NCBI GenBank assembly: GCA_948585895.1
Contig: CAPBNZ010000070.1
Location: forward strand, 1 to 8,207
Source: an uncultured Clostridia bacterium
GTDB taxonomy: Bacteria > Bacillota > Clostridia > TANB77 > CAG-508
Direction: 5' to 3'
Length of the DNA stretch: 8,207 bases
The position numbers and the translations under genes are program-made. This document shows, piece after piece, positions 1-6,245 of the stretch; position 1 is the first letter of the stretch; the number at the start of each line of letters is the position of its first letter. A model generated the notes under the pieces. It worked only from the letters and a program-made list of their open reading frames with translations, made no database searches and was not told the DNA's origin.

Positions 1-530
1 TGTAAATAAGGGTCTGATGATTTTCCGCTATCATCTACAGCTTTTGGTGATGGTTGTTTTAATTTATCTTTTAAATAACCATCTAAATCAGCACTTCTAG
101 TTTTCACTAACTTGTCGATTCGTTCTTTAACACTATCAGCTGTTTCTTTTGCAAAGTCCCAGTCTTCTATATAACCTAATGGAAGTCCTTTCTCATTTGC
201 ATAAGTGGTAGCTTGTGTTTTAAGCTTTAGTGAGTTCAATTCACTTGTTAAAGCTTCATTTTCCTTTGTTTTTAAGTCCAATTCGTAGTTTAGCTTTTGT
301 TCAGCGTCCATTTTAGCTAATTTCTCAGCTTCGGATTTTTGAGATTCATATTCTTGGGATAGCTCATTTTTGATTTTGTTTCTTTCAGCACTAAGCATTT
401 TGTTTACTTCATCTCTTGAAAACATCTTCTCCTTTTGAGTGTCCTCTTTTACCGGGCTTTTTTGAGTAGTGTCCTCTACTACTTGTCCACTCTCGGCTGG
501 ACTAACCACACTTTTGTTATCATCTTCCAT
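1..530 (-). CDS. Phage capsid scaffolding protein, DUF4355-like (partial, C-terminus off window)
   Basis: Read by eye from the ATG at 530 through 176 codons without a stop to the window edge. The start is preceded by a strong AAAAGGAGGG site about 6-7 nt upstream. The N-terminal ~35 residues are acidic and polar (MEDDNKSVVSPAESGQ...). Then comes MFSRDEVNKMLSAERNKIK, followed by a long charged coiled-coil rich in E, K and Q up to about residue 105, and a more globular part containing GLPLGYIEDWDF and a Lys-rich region. This layout (disordered start, FSRDEVN box, coiled coil, small C-terminal domain) is that of DUF4355 proteins, which sit between the portal/MuF genes and the major capsid gene in Bacillota phages and serve as, or are inferred to be, internal scaffolds for procapsid assembly. 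The position just after MuF fits that role. The scaffold function is inferred from family and location. A GPO-type or other helical head protein is the alternative. Confidence 0.85.
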   Translation of the reverse strand, partial: MEDDNKSVVSPAESGQVVEDTTQKSPVKEDTQKEKMFSRDEVNKMLSAERNKIKNELSQEYESQKSEAEKLAKMDAEQKLNYELDLKTKENEALTSELNSLKLKTQATTYANEKGLPLGYIEDWDFAKETADSVKERIDKLVKTRSADLDGYLKDKLKQPSPKAVDDSGKSSDPYL

Positions 531-553
531 TGATAACCCTCCTTTTCTTTCAC

Positions 554-568
554 GGATAGAAAATATCC
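554..568. repeat. Small inverted repeat upstream of scaffold ribosome binding site
   Basis: GGATA-GAAAA-TATCC forms a 5-bp stem with a 5-nt loop, about 10 nt upstream of the scaffold gene's GGAGG. On the minus strand it would be a small leader hairpin. It could tune translation or mark an mRNA processing site, but a stem this short is weak evidence. Confidence 0.3.
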
Positions 569-623
569 AAACAATTATTTAAGATAATCACTCTAATTCG
601 TCACGGGGAATTATTCCAAACAC

Positions 624-662
624 AAAAAACGATATTTCTATCATTATGACGCCTATACAGGC
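624..662 (-). terminator. Possible weak terminator or 3' trailer downstream of the tRNA
   Basis: Just after the tRNA 3' end, the minus strand carries GCCT-GTAT-AGGC (651-662). Next is a short stem TGATA-GAAA-TATCG (630-643) followed at once by six T's (629-624). The second stem-loop with its T-run has the form of an intrinsic terminator, but it is only 5 bp long with one G-U pair, so readthrough into the scaffold gene is likely. No convincing minus-strand promoter is visible between here and the scaffold start, which argues that the element is leaky or that it acts as a tRNA 3' trailer. Confidence 0.4.
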
Positions 663-667
663 ACAAA

Positions 668-744
668 TGGTCTAGTAAGTAGGATTCGAACCTACAACCT
701 CTAGTTTTCAAAACTAGTGCACCACCAAATTATGCTATCACTAG
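668..744 (-). tRNA. tRNA with UGA anticodon (serine codon UCA), class I body, CCA encoded
   Basis: A full 77-nt cloverleaf can be drawn. The acceptor stem CTAGTGA pairs with TTACTAG (one G-U pair). The D-stem is GCAT/GTGC with GG in the loop. The anticodon stem CTAGT/ACTAG is perfect around the loop TTTGAAA, giving T33, anticodon TGA and A36-A37-A38. The variable loop is 5 nt (AGGTT). The T-arm is GTAGG-TTCGAAT-CCTAC, followed by discriminator A73 and an encoded CCA. Anticodon UGA reads the serine codon UCA, but bacterial serine tRNAs are class II with a long variable arm and usually G73. This one has a short loop, A73 and a C1-G72 pair, so the charged amino acid is uncertain. It lies about 100 nt downstream of the MuF-nuclease gene, in the same direction, between two structural genes. 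Confidence 0.9.
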
Positions 745-750
745 ATACTA

Positions 751-774
751 TCGGAAATTTGACATATTTTCCGA
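751..774. promoter_or_regulatory. Inverted repeat over the -35 of the plus-strand promoter (candidate operator)
   Basis: TCGGAAA at 751-757 and its exact reverse complement TTTCCGA at 768-774 flank 10 nt that contain the TTGACA box. Paired 7-bp half-sites centred on a -35 box are typical of a dimeric repressor or activator site. On the other strand the same repeat lies 7 nt upstream of the tRNA 5' end. No repressor gene is in the window, so the binding protein is unknown. Confidence 0.5.
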
Positions 775-787
775 AATAATGTATAAT
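759..787 (+). promoter_or_regulatory. Perfect consensus housekeeping sigma promoter, plus strand
   Basis: TTGACA (759-764), a spacer of exactly 17 nt, and TATAAT (782-787) match the sigma-70/sigma-A consensus at all 12 positions. The predicted start is near A795. It points against every gene in the window, and the only thing downstream before a terminator is the short hairpin RNA at about 795-844. An exact consensus with ideal spacing is unlikely by chance even in AT-rich DNA. Confidence 0.75.
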
Positions 788-794
788 CTTAATT

Positions 795-844
795 AGTAAG
801 AGGTGGTCGCGCTGACCTATTCAGCACGTGTCACTTCTTTTTTT
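795..844 (+). ncRNA. Putative ~50-nt hairpin small RNA ending in its own terminator
   Basis: Starting about 8 nt after a perfect promoter, 798-839 fold into one long imperfect hairpin. AAGAGGTGGT pairs with the TGTCACTTCTT side, including G-U pairs and a bulge; CG pairs with CG; then, after one mismatch, GCTGA pairs with TCAGC around the loop CCTAT. The stem is followed by an uninterrupted run of seven T's (838-844; the first two can pair with the stem base). Promoter, hairpin and T-run are contiguous, so the predicted transcript is essentially only the terminator hairpin. Its 3' end touches the stop codon (843-845) of the opposing MuF gene. The stem is richer in G+C than its surroundings. 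It could be a regulatory or decoy RNA, or a promoter plus terminator that blocks antisense transcription. No known RNA family was recognised. Confidence 0.55.
798..844 (+). terminator. Intrinsic terminator on the plus strand (3' half of the small RNA)
   Basis: A stem of about 17 base pairs with one bulge and one mismatch (loop 816-820, CCTAT) is followed by seven T's. The direction is clear: the plus strand has the T-run, while minus-strand sequence after the stem (ACTAATTAAG) does not, so MuF transcription should continue towards the tRNA and scaffold gene. Confidence 0.65.
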
Positions 845-2282
845 ATTGCCTTTCAAACAGAATAAATTTTTCTTCTTTCTTAATTCCTATTTTTTTGACC
901 CAAGATAAACGTCTATAAACATATTCCACTTGTTCATATATCTCTGTCCAATCGATTGCATCACTTGTTATTTCTATAATAAAATTAGAAGATTGCTCTT
1001 GCTTATCATATAAATTGTGATATAGCAATTGACTACTTGATCCAGTGGTATATTTATAGTCAAAATATTCATTATCAATTAAATAATCAGGAGTAGAAAT
1101 CCTTTCTGGGTTATTGATTTTAGGTAATAATGTTACTTTTTTACTAGAGTTATTAGCTAACCAATAAGCGAATTTCTCTTCTCCTTTTTTTAATTCATAT
1201 TTAACATTATGATTATCAATTTTATATTTCACGCCATTGTAATTAAAAACATTATTAAGCATACTTACATCATAATGTTTATTATTCTTTTGTAACCATT
1301 CCTTAGTAATGTCTTTATATTTTTTTCGAATATCTCTATCAATTAAATATGTAATAGTACTTCTACACCAATGAAAATGATTGTTTATTGGTGGTAAATT
1401 CACTCCTAACTCTAATCCTTTTACTGTATATAAAACATCTTTTTTATCTAAATCACTATATCTATAAAATTTATTCCAATCATTAACAAAAAAAAGCATA
1501 TTGTTCATGCCTTCGCACATTTTAGTAGTTTTCTCATCCATTTCTGCAATAAACCTAACTTGCAATTTTTTTTCTTCTTTAAAAGGTTCAGTATATATCT
1601 TATTACCTAATAATCGGCAAGTATCACTTAATACACCACTATATTTGCTATCATTGATAGAAATAATCCTATTAATTTGTTTCCTAGTTAGTTCTTTTAA
1701 ATCAGTTTCTTTTATAGGTCTATCTTGCTGTAAATTCCCTATAACTAATTTATACATTTCTTGCTGATTAGTCATAGTTAAAAGTTTAAGATATTCTTTC
1801 CAACTTTTATTATAAATAGGAATCCAAAGAAAACCCAATATAAATTCCCAAGTCAATGAGAATTCTTTTTTAGGTTTTATTGGTATTTCATCTAAAGCTT
1901 GGCTATATATATCATCAACAACTTCAATAAATATTAACTTACTTAGCTCATCAAATTCTTTTTCTTGAACTATATATATCCAATATAACAAGATTTCTAT
2001 TAAATCAGCATATGTATATTTACTTTTAGATGTCACCAGATAAGCGAAATATCCATTGAATAATTTTGATTTTTTCCATTCTTTGATATTCTTATCTAGT
2101 TTTCTTTTATCAGCTTTAGAAATAGGCTTATTTAAGTCATTATAAGTTATGTCTAATGAATTTATCATCTCTACAATATCATCTATTGTATTAACCCCTA
2201 TTAACTTAAAATGTTTTATACTATTATCCAATATTTTATCGGTCATATTCCATCTTTTATTCAATATTTCTTCATTGGACAT
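843..2282 (-). CDS. MuF-type minor head protein with C-terminal PD-(D/E)XK nuclease (toxin-like) domain
   Basis: 479 aa, starting 8 nt after the portal stop with AGGTGA about 5 nt before the ATG. Residues 1-240 are mainly helical, as in SPP1 gp7/MuF N-termini. Residues 243-312 carry the MuF core: RFIAEMDEKTTKMCEGMNN, then PPINNHFHWCRSTI, matching the family pattern D-E-x-T ... PP-(I/V)-x-x-x-C-R. A typical minor head protein would end soon after. Here about 155 more residues follow, with E368/E369 in a helix, TPDYLID (398-403), FDYK (407-410) and NFIIEIT (433-439). PD399, D408 and K410 match a PD-(D/E)XK nuclease, most like the tRNase/DNase tails of CdiA proteins. MuF proteins are packed in small numbers in the capsid and may enter the cell with the DNA. 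Known MuF polymorphic toxins have this build. Assignment of the tail as a nuclease is by motif only; its substrate is unknown. No protein immunity gene follows. Confidence 0.85.
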   Translation of the reverse strand: MSNEEILNKRWNMTDKILDNSIKHFKLIGVNTIDDIVEMINSLDITYNDLNKPISKADKRKLDKNIKEWKKSKLFNGYFAYLVTSKSKYTYADLIEILLYWIYIVQEKEFDELSKLIFIEVVDDIYSQALDEIPIKPKKEFSLTWEFILGFLWIPIYNKSWKEYLKLLTMTNQQEMYKLVIGNLQQDRPIKETDLKELTRKQINRIISINDSKYSGVLSDTCRLLGNKIYTEPFKEEKKLQVRFIAEMDEKTTKMCEGMNNMLFFVNDWNKFYRYSDLDKKDVLYTVKGLELGVNLPPINNHFHWCRSTITYLIDRDIRKKYKDITKEWLQKNNKHYDVSMLNNVFNYNGVKYKIDNHNVKYELKKGEEKFAYWLANNSSKKVTLLPKINNPERISTPDYLIDNEYFDYKYTTGSSSQLLYHNLYDKQEQSSNFIIEITSDAIDWTEIYEQVEYVYRRLSWVKKIGIKKEEKFILFERQ

Positions 2283-2290
2283 TTGATCAC

Positions 2291-3823
2291 CTACTCTTCT
2301 TCAAGTTCTTTCTTTATCTCCTTTTCATCATTTTCTTCTTTAGTTTCTTTTTGCACATCAACTTCATCACCTAACATTTGAATACGCTCAATGTTTTTCA
2401 TCATGTTATCTTCGGCTTCACTATCTTTTTTGTTCTTTTCGTCTAAATAGTTATAGCCTAATTTTTCAGTTATAGTTTGCTCAGATAAAATGTTTTGCAA
2501 TTTTAATATACTATCAATTTTTTCATCATCATTAGCAGGTAAATTTTTAGGAAGTTCTATATCAATATCTCTAAAATCATAATTAGTATTTTTCTTTAAA
2601 TTAATTCTTCCAAATATCAATTCAAATCTTCTTTGATATGCTTTCTTTAATTCACTAATTATATTAGCGGTCATCATATTCATAATATAAAATTTTCTAT
2701 CTATAGCACTTGCGTTTAAATCAGCACTATTAAACGCCAAATCATTAGTGTTAGGAATACCAGCTAGTTGGAACATTAAATTAGTATATACTTTTAACAC
2801 CTCAACAGCTCCGTTGCTATCAAGTGGTTTGGTTATCCACTCAACATTACCATTTTCGCCAACATACAATGTCCTAGCCTTTAATATATATTCATCTTCT
2901 TCTATTCTAGCTGGATTTATTTTTTTAATTTCTTTTTCTTGACCAGTCACTTCATCTTTAACGAACTCACTAATCATTAAAGGATTCTCTGTCATATAAT
3001 TGCTAAATTTCATTTTACAATCACTATCGTTATATTGGAATGTGTTTCTAATATTTTGTATTAGTTGCTCATGCGCTTCTATAACATCTTCACAGGGTTC
3101 AAATATAGCAAAGTTGGTTTCAACTGCTATAGCTGGAACATCTCCCCAATTATGATTTTGGTTATCATCTTCATTTACCTCTTTATACTGTTCAGTCATT
3201 GAATAAGTTTTTGTTCCAAGCTTATCAGTTATTTCACATTTTCTTATAATTTTTTCATTTATGTCTTTTTCTTCCCATACTCTTACTAAGGCTAATAAAT
3301 TAGCTGGAATACTATAATCCCATATAGCCACCGTATTAAGTGAGCTATATCTTGAATATACAATCTCATTATTATCATTTTCGTATAGGACTTCATAACA
3401 ACTTGTAAGTTCTAATATGTCATGAACTAAATCGTGATGTTCGGTTTCATCATCATTAAAGCTAACTATATAATCAATAATGATTTCCATTTCTTCTTTA
3501 TATTTTTCAGCAGGTATTTCTTTATCTAAGACTTCATTTAATAGTTTTTGTTTTTCTTTATCTGTAGTTGTTGCTACTGAGTATATTGGTTTACCACTCA
3601 AATAACCAGATGATATATCAGTTAAAAACTTCTCATAACTAATAACAGTCTTAGTAGATTCACCGCTAAACATTAAAGTTTTATCATCAGCTTTCCTAGA
3701 GTATATCTCATGTAATTTTCTTCTTTTCTCTAGAATAGGATTTACTTTTTTCATTAACTTAGGTATTGTTTCACTAATATTATTTTTATCAGTTATCGTA
3801 TCTATATTACTGATTCTTAACAT
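2291..3823 (-). CDS. Phage portal protein, SPP1 gp6-like
   Basis: 510 aa, the usual size for SPP1-type portals. The portal is the dodecameric ring at one capsid vertex through which the terminase pumps DNA and to which the tail connector binds. The sequence has family features: an early SYEKFLTDISSGYLSGKPI segment, mixed alpha/beta wing sequence with AIWDYS and LALVRVWEE, the FEPCEDVIEAHEQLIQNIRN helix, a central region with NTNDLAFNSADLNASAID (the tunnel-loop/stem side of SPP1-like portals), and a highly charged E/K-rich C-terminus. GAGGTGATAGGG lies directly before the ATG. The start overlaps the end of the preceding gene by 17 nt, and MuF follows after 8 nt, as in the SPP1 order terS-terL-portal-MuF-scaffold. 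Confidence 0.92.
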   Translation of the reverse strand: MLRISNIDTITDKNNISETIPKLMKKVNPILEKRRKLHEIYSRKADDKTLMFSGESTKTVISYEKFLTDISSGYLSGKPIYSVATTTDKEKQKLLNEVLDKEIPAEKYKEEMEIIIDYIVSFNDDETEHHDLVHDILELTSCYEVLYENDNNEIVYSRYSSLNTVAIWDYSIPANLLALVRVWEEKDINEKIIRKCEITDKLGTKTYSMTEQYKEVNEDDNQNHNWGDVPAIAVETNFAIFEPCEDVIEAHEQLIQNIRNTFQYNDSDCKMKFSNYMTENPLMISEFVKDEVTGQEKEIKKINPARIEEDEYILKARTLYVGENGNVEWITKPLDSNGAVEVLKVYTNLMFQLAGIPNTNDLAFNSADLNASAIDRKFYIMNMMTANIISELKKAYQRRFELIFGRINLKKNTNYDFRDIDIELPKNLPANDDEKIDSILKLQNILSEQTITEKLGYNYLDEKNKKDSEAEDNMMKNIERIQMLGDEVDVQKETKEENDEKEIKKELEEE

Positions 3824-4133
3824 TCCCTATCACCTCACTTATATCAAATTTTTCTTTCTTATCAATAATAAAAGGCGTCCCTCTTGCTATAGACAACGCC
3901 TTATTTTTTACAACTTCCAAATCTTCTTTTTTTTTATTGATATAGAACTTATATCTATTATCTTTATCAATCCATAAAACGCCCATCGTACTTATAATAT
4001 TGGGTACAGTATTATCGATAGAGTGATTATCAAAGATAATTAACTCTGCATCTTTTTCTAATGGTAATAAACTGCTTAACACATTTTTTATATATTTTTC
4101 ACTATTATCAGTTAAAACTATAAAACTTTTCAT
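3807..4133 (-). CDS. Truncated glycosyltransferase family 2-like (GT-A half-domain) protein
   Basis: 108 aa, inserted between terminase large subunit and portal. Its ATG overlaps the terL stop (TAATG) and its end overlaps the portal start by 17 nt, so it is embedded in the operon rather than loosely inserted. The N-terminus reads SFIVLTDNSEKYIKNVLSSL then LIIFDNHSIDNT (31-42), the nucleotide-sugar-binding Rossmann start of GT2 enzymes (consensus: ...NE..L..CL.SL...EIIVVDNGSTDGT). Residues 77-91, NKALSIARGTPFIID, match the GT2 segment (N..L..A.G.YI.FLD) that leads into the catalytic DxD. In this protein the DxD position reads DKK (91-93), and the acceptor-binding C-terminal half of a normal enzyme (over 200 aa) is absent. 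It is therefore unlikely to be an active glycosyltransferase. A structural or regulatory use in head assembly is possible but is pure inference. Confidence 0.7.
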   Translation of the reverse strand: MKSFIVLTDNSEKYIKNVLSSLLPLEKDAELIIFDNHSIDNTVPNIISTMGVLWIDKDNRYKFYINKKKEDLEVVKNKALSIARGTPFIIDKKEKFDISEVIGNVKNQ

Positions 4134-5407
4134 TATACCACTCTCCTATTGCTTAATTCCCATTTTGTATTTTTCATATCACTTTCCCTAGAATATCTAG
4201 TTAAGTCGATTGTATGGTTATTCATATCAGGAAATTTACTTATAAAATTTCCGTATTTATCTTTTTCATATTCATAACTTTTGAACTCTCTGGCTGTATT
4301 AGGGCATCTCTCAGGATCAATTATAATTTCAAATAAATCTTGCAACCATTTAATCCCATAATCAACACTATCAGGACCTTTCTTTGCCCCTAATACCCTA
4401 AGTGTTCCGTAAGAGTTTAATTCAGCTATACTCTTAGGCTCAGCACTATCGGCGGTTATGTATGAACTACCAATTTTTATTTTTATTATTGCTTCCCACA
4501 ATTTCCTATTAGACATATTTACTTGATATATTTCATTAAAAATAAAAAGACGCTTTCTCGTCTTGTCATAATGGTTTTGCCCATAACAAGCTGGGTCAAC
4601 AGCAAAACCAAAGTCAATTCCATCGGCTATATTATCAAAGTGTCTAATCTCTTCATCAGTTATTTTTCTTAATGTAATATTAGCAAATACAGCTCCTCCT
4701 GTTCCTGTAGCTTCTCCTAAATATTCATTTCTATAAGCCATTTCATCTTGTTCTTTTAATGTATTAGCTTCTACAAAGAACTCCTCACCTAACCACTTAG
4801 GAGGTACATCTAGGTATGTACTAGAATGTACTAACCTATCCTTCCTTTCCACGATTGATTCGCCATTTACCCAACTAGATAACATCTTAGGAGGATTATA
4901 AGAATAGAATGCTTCATATCCTGTACCACCTCTTAATAAAGATTGATTTATACTTCTTATCTCAGGCATTCCAAAAAATTCGTCTAACTCTTCATACCAC
5001 ACATATTTACAAAATCCCTTTTTAAATTTTGTTGATTTTATTTTTCTATGTTCGTCCTTATTATTTGCACTTTTAAATTTTATCTCTTGTCCTGTTGGTG
5101 TATATATCAACTTTAATGGACTTACTTTAGCTTCCCAATAAGCTGATACTCCTAGCATTTCAATTCCCCATAGTATTTGAGCATAGACACTATCACTAAG
5201 TGTATCTCCTACTTTTCTAAGCGCCACAGCGTTAGAATGAATACTATTTTGTGAATCTATCATCATAAGTAAAGGTATTACTATACCTATAAAACTTGAT
5301 TTTGTACTACCTCTTCCACCTTTCAGCCAATAATGGGTATGTTTATTGTCTAATACATCATCTAATAAATCGTAAAAATGTGGAGCAATTACATTATATG
5401 GATTCAT
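4133..5407 (-). CDS. terL: Terminase large subunit (ATPase and nuclease), PBSX/SPP1-like
   Basis: 424 aa, full length for the PBSX/SPP1 family. It is the motor that cuts concatemeric phage DNA and pumps it into the prohead through the portal. The N-terminal ATPase domain has Walker A GGRGSTKSS (30-38), Walker B plus catalytic acid in KYVWYEELDEF (134-144), and a coupling motif in FYSYNPPK (167-174). The C-terminal RNase H-like nuclease domain shows GIDFGFAVDP (263-272, first acidic residue D265), YITADSAEPKSI (second, D320) and MNNHTIDLTRY near the C-terminus, where the last metal-binding aspartate lies. All expected residues are present, so it looks functional. The ATG overlaps the terS stop as ATGA and the stop overlaps the next gene as TAATG, both signs of translational coupling. 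Confidence 0.95.
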   Translation of the reverse strand: MNPYNVIAPHFYDLLDDVLDNKHTHYWLKGGRGSTKSSFIGIVIPLLMMIDSQNSIHSNAVALRKVGDTLSDSVYAQILWGIEMLGVSAYWEAKVSPLKLIYTPTGQEIKFKSANNKDEHRKIKSTKFKKGFCKYVWYEELDEFFGMPEIRSINQSLLRGGTGYEAFYSYNPPKMLSSWVNGESIVERKDRLVHSSTYLDVPPKWLGEEFFVEANTLKEQDEMAYRNEYLGEATGTGGAVFANITLRKITDEEIRHFDNIADGIDFGFAVDPACYGQNHYDKTRKRLFIFNEIYQVNMSNRKLWEAIIKIKIGSSYITADSAEPKSIAELNSYGTLRVLGAKKGPDSVDYGIKWLQDLFEIIIDPERCPNTAREFKSYEYEKDKYGNFISKFPDMNNHTIDLTRYSRESDMKNTKWELSNRRVV

Positions 5408-5829
5408 TTCTTTGGTCTTTTAATATTGATAACTGGAGGAGTAATATCTTGAACTTTCGTAACATATACACCGTCCATCTTATTTAATGTATCCATAGCT
5501 TTTATTTTAGTAGTTAAATCCGCCTCTTTTTCACCATCATATTTCTCACCATTATCCCAATATGTATATTTTTCTTTTACATCACCTTTAATAACTTTAC
5601 TTAGCCACTTCATACGCTCTTTAGCGTCCATTATGGTAGTATCTTCTAGTCTTTTGACTAATTCATCATATCTACCCCTAATCTCCTCCTTTTTGAATAA
5701 TTCGGAGGCTTTCTTATCTATAGTAGTATCTTTCATATTTTTGGCATTAAAAGAGTTCTTATAAGCTTCTCTTTGACTCATTCCTTTAACTAGGTTTTGT
5801 ACAAACTTTTCTCTTTTAGGTGTTAGCAT
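5404..5829 (-). CDS. terS: Terminase small subunit, Terminase_2-like
   Basis: 141 aa, typical for the family. It recognises the phage pac or cos site and loads the large subunit. The N-terminus LTPKREKFVQNLVKGMSQREAYKNSF is the family's opening: a conserved LT.K...FV, then a helix-turn-helix in which A.KAG.. has become AYKNSF. KASELFKKEEIRGRYDEL follows, where the family has A..LL....V...I..L. The middle and end form a charged oligomerisation region and a short basic tail, INIKRPKK. GGGAG lies about 9 nt before the ATG. The start overlaps the stop of the gene before it (TAATG) and the end overlaps terL (ATGA). Confidence 0.9.
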   Translation of the reverse strand: MLTPKREKFVQNLVKGMSQREAYKNSFNAKNMKDTTIDKKASELFKKEEIRGRYDELVKRLEDTTIMDAKERMKWLSKVIKGDVKEKYTYWDNGEKYDGEKEADLTTKIKAMDTLNKMDGVYVTKVQDITPPVINIKRPKK

Positions 5830-6245
5830 TACCCATCACTCCCAAACATTGATGGCTTACTTAATCCATTTCTATAATCTATTCCTATACTTAACGGATC
5901 TACTATTATAGAATTATTTATGGTTTTTGCTATTTCTTCAACTGGATTAGTTTTAACTGGTGCTACTATCTCAGCCATAACACCCAAAGAAGGAGGGGTG
6001 TCATTTCGGTCATTTAAGTTATCTTCGATAGATTTTACTAATTCATCATTAAGAACTATAACTCCATAATTTTTAGTGACTTTCCATTCTTTAATCTTAT
6101 CTACTTTGATTTCAGTATTTATCTCAATACTTCTAACTCTCTTATTCCAATCATTAGCTATATCTTCGGCTCTTTCGTCTAAATCTTTTGCTAGTTCCTT
6201 TATAATTTTTACTAGCTGTTCTTTTTCTCTTATCGACTTTATCAT
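5829..6245 (-). CDS. Unknown phage protein, 138 aa, upstream of terS
   Basis: Not recognised. Residues 1-75 form charged helices (MIKSIREKEQLVKIIKELAK..., then AEDIANDWNKRVRSIE), probably coiled coil. A loop with NDTPPS and a tail rich in P, N, I and V follow, ending FGSDG. The chosen start is the ATG at 6245. A TTG at 6254 would add three residues and sits closer to the only purine-rich site (AAAGG), so the exact start is unsettled. The gene overlaps the end of the preceding gene by about 92 nt in another frame and runs into terS through TAATG. Its place directly before terS suggests a DNA-packaging accessory role, but nothing in the sequence shows this. Confidence 0.65.
   Translation of the reverse strand: MIKSIREKEQLVKIIKELAKDLDERAEDIANDWNKRVRSIEINTEIKVDKIKEWKVTKNYGVIVLNDELVKSIEDNLNDRNDTPPSLGVMAEIVAPVKTNPVEEIAKTINNSIIVDPLSIGIDYRNGLSKPSMFGSDG

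Noticed and set aside
434..483. Short imperfect direct repeat (GAGGACACT...CAAAA) in the start of the scaffold gene
   Set aside because: Two copies with a 3-nt difference that encode a low-complexity DT(T)QK linker; no sign of function beyond the disordered N-terminus.
569..604. Possible minus-strand promoter for the scaffold gene (GTGACG ... TAAATA)
   Set aside because: Both boxes match the consensus poorly and such matches are expected by chance in AT-rich DNA.
1501..1767. Plus-strand open frame of 88 codons
   Set aside because: It lies wholly inside the MuF gene on the other strand, has no ribosome binding site, and reads as hydrophobic antisense of Lys/Glu-rich coding sequence.
2748..2942. 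Plus-strand open frame of 64 codons
   Set aside because: Antisense to the portal gene, with no recognisable start signals or protein features.
5296..5487. Plus-strand open frame of 63 codons
   Set aside because: Antisense across the terS-terL junction, which is firmly coding on the minus strand.
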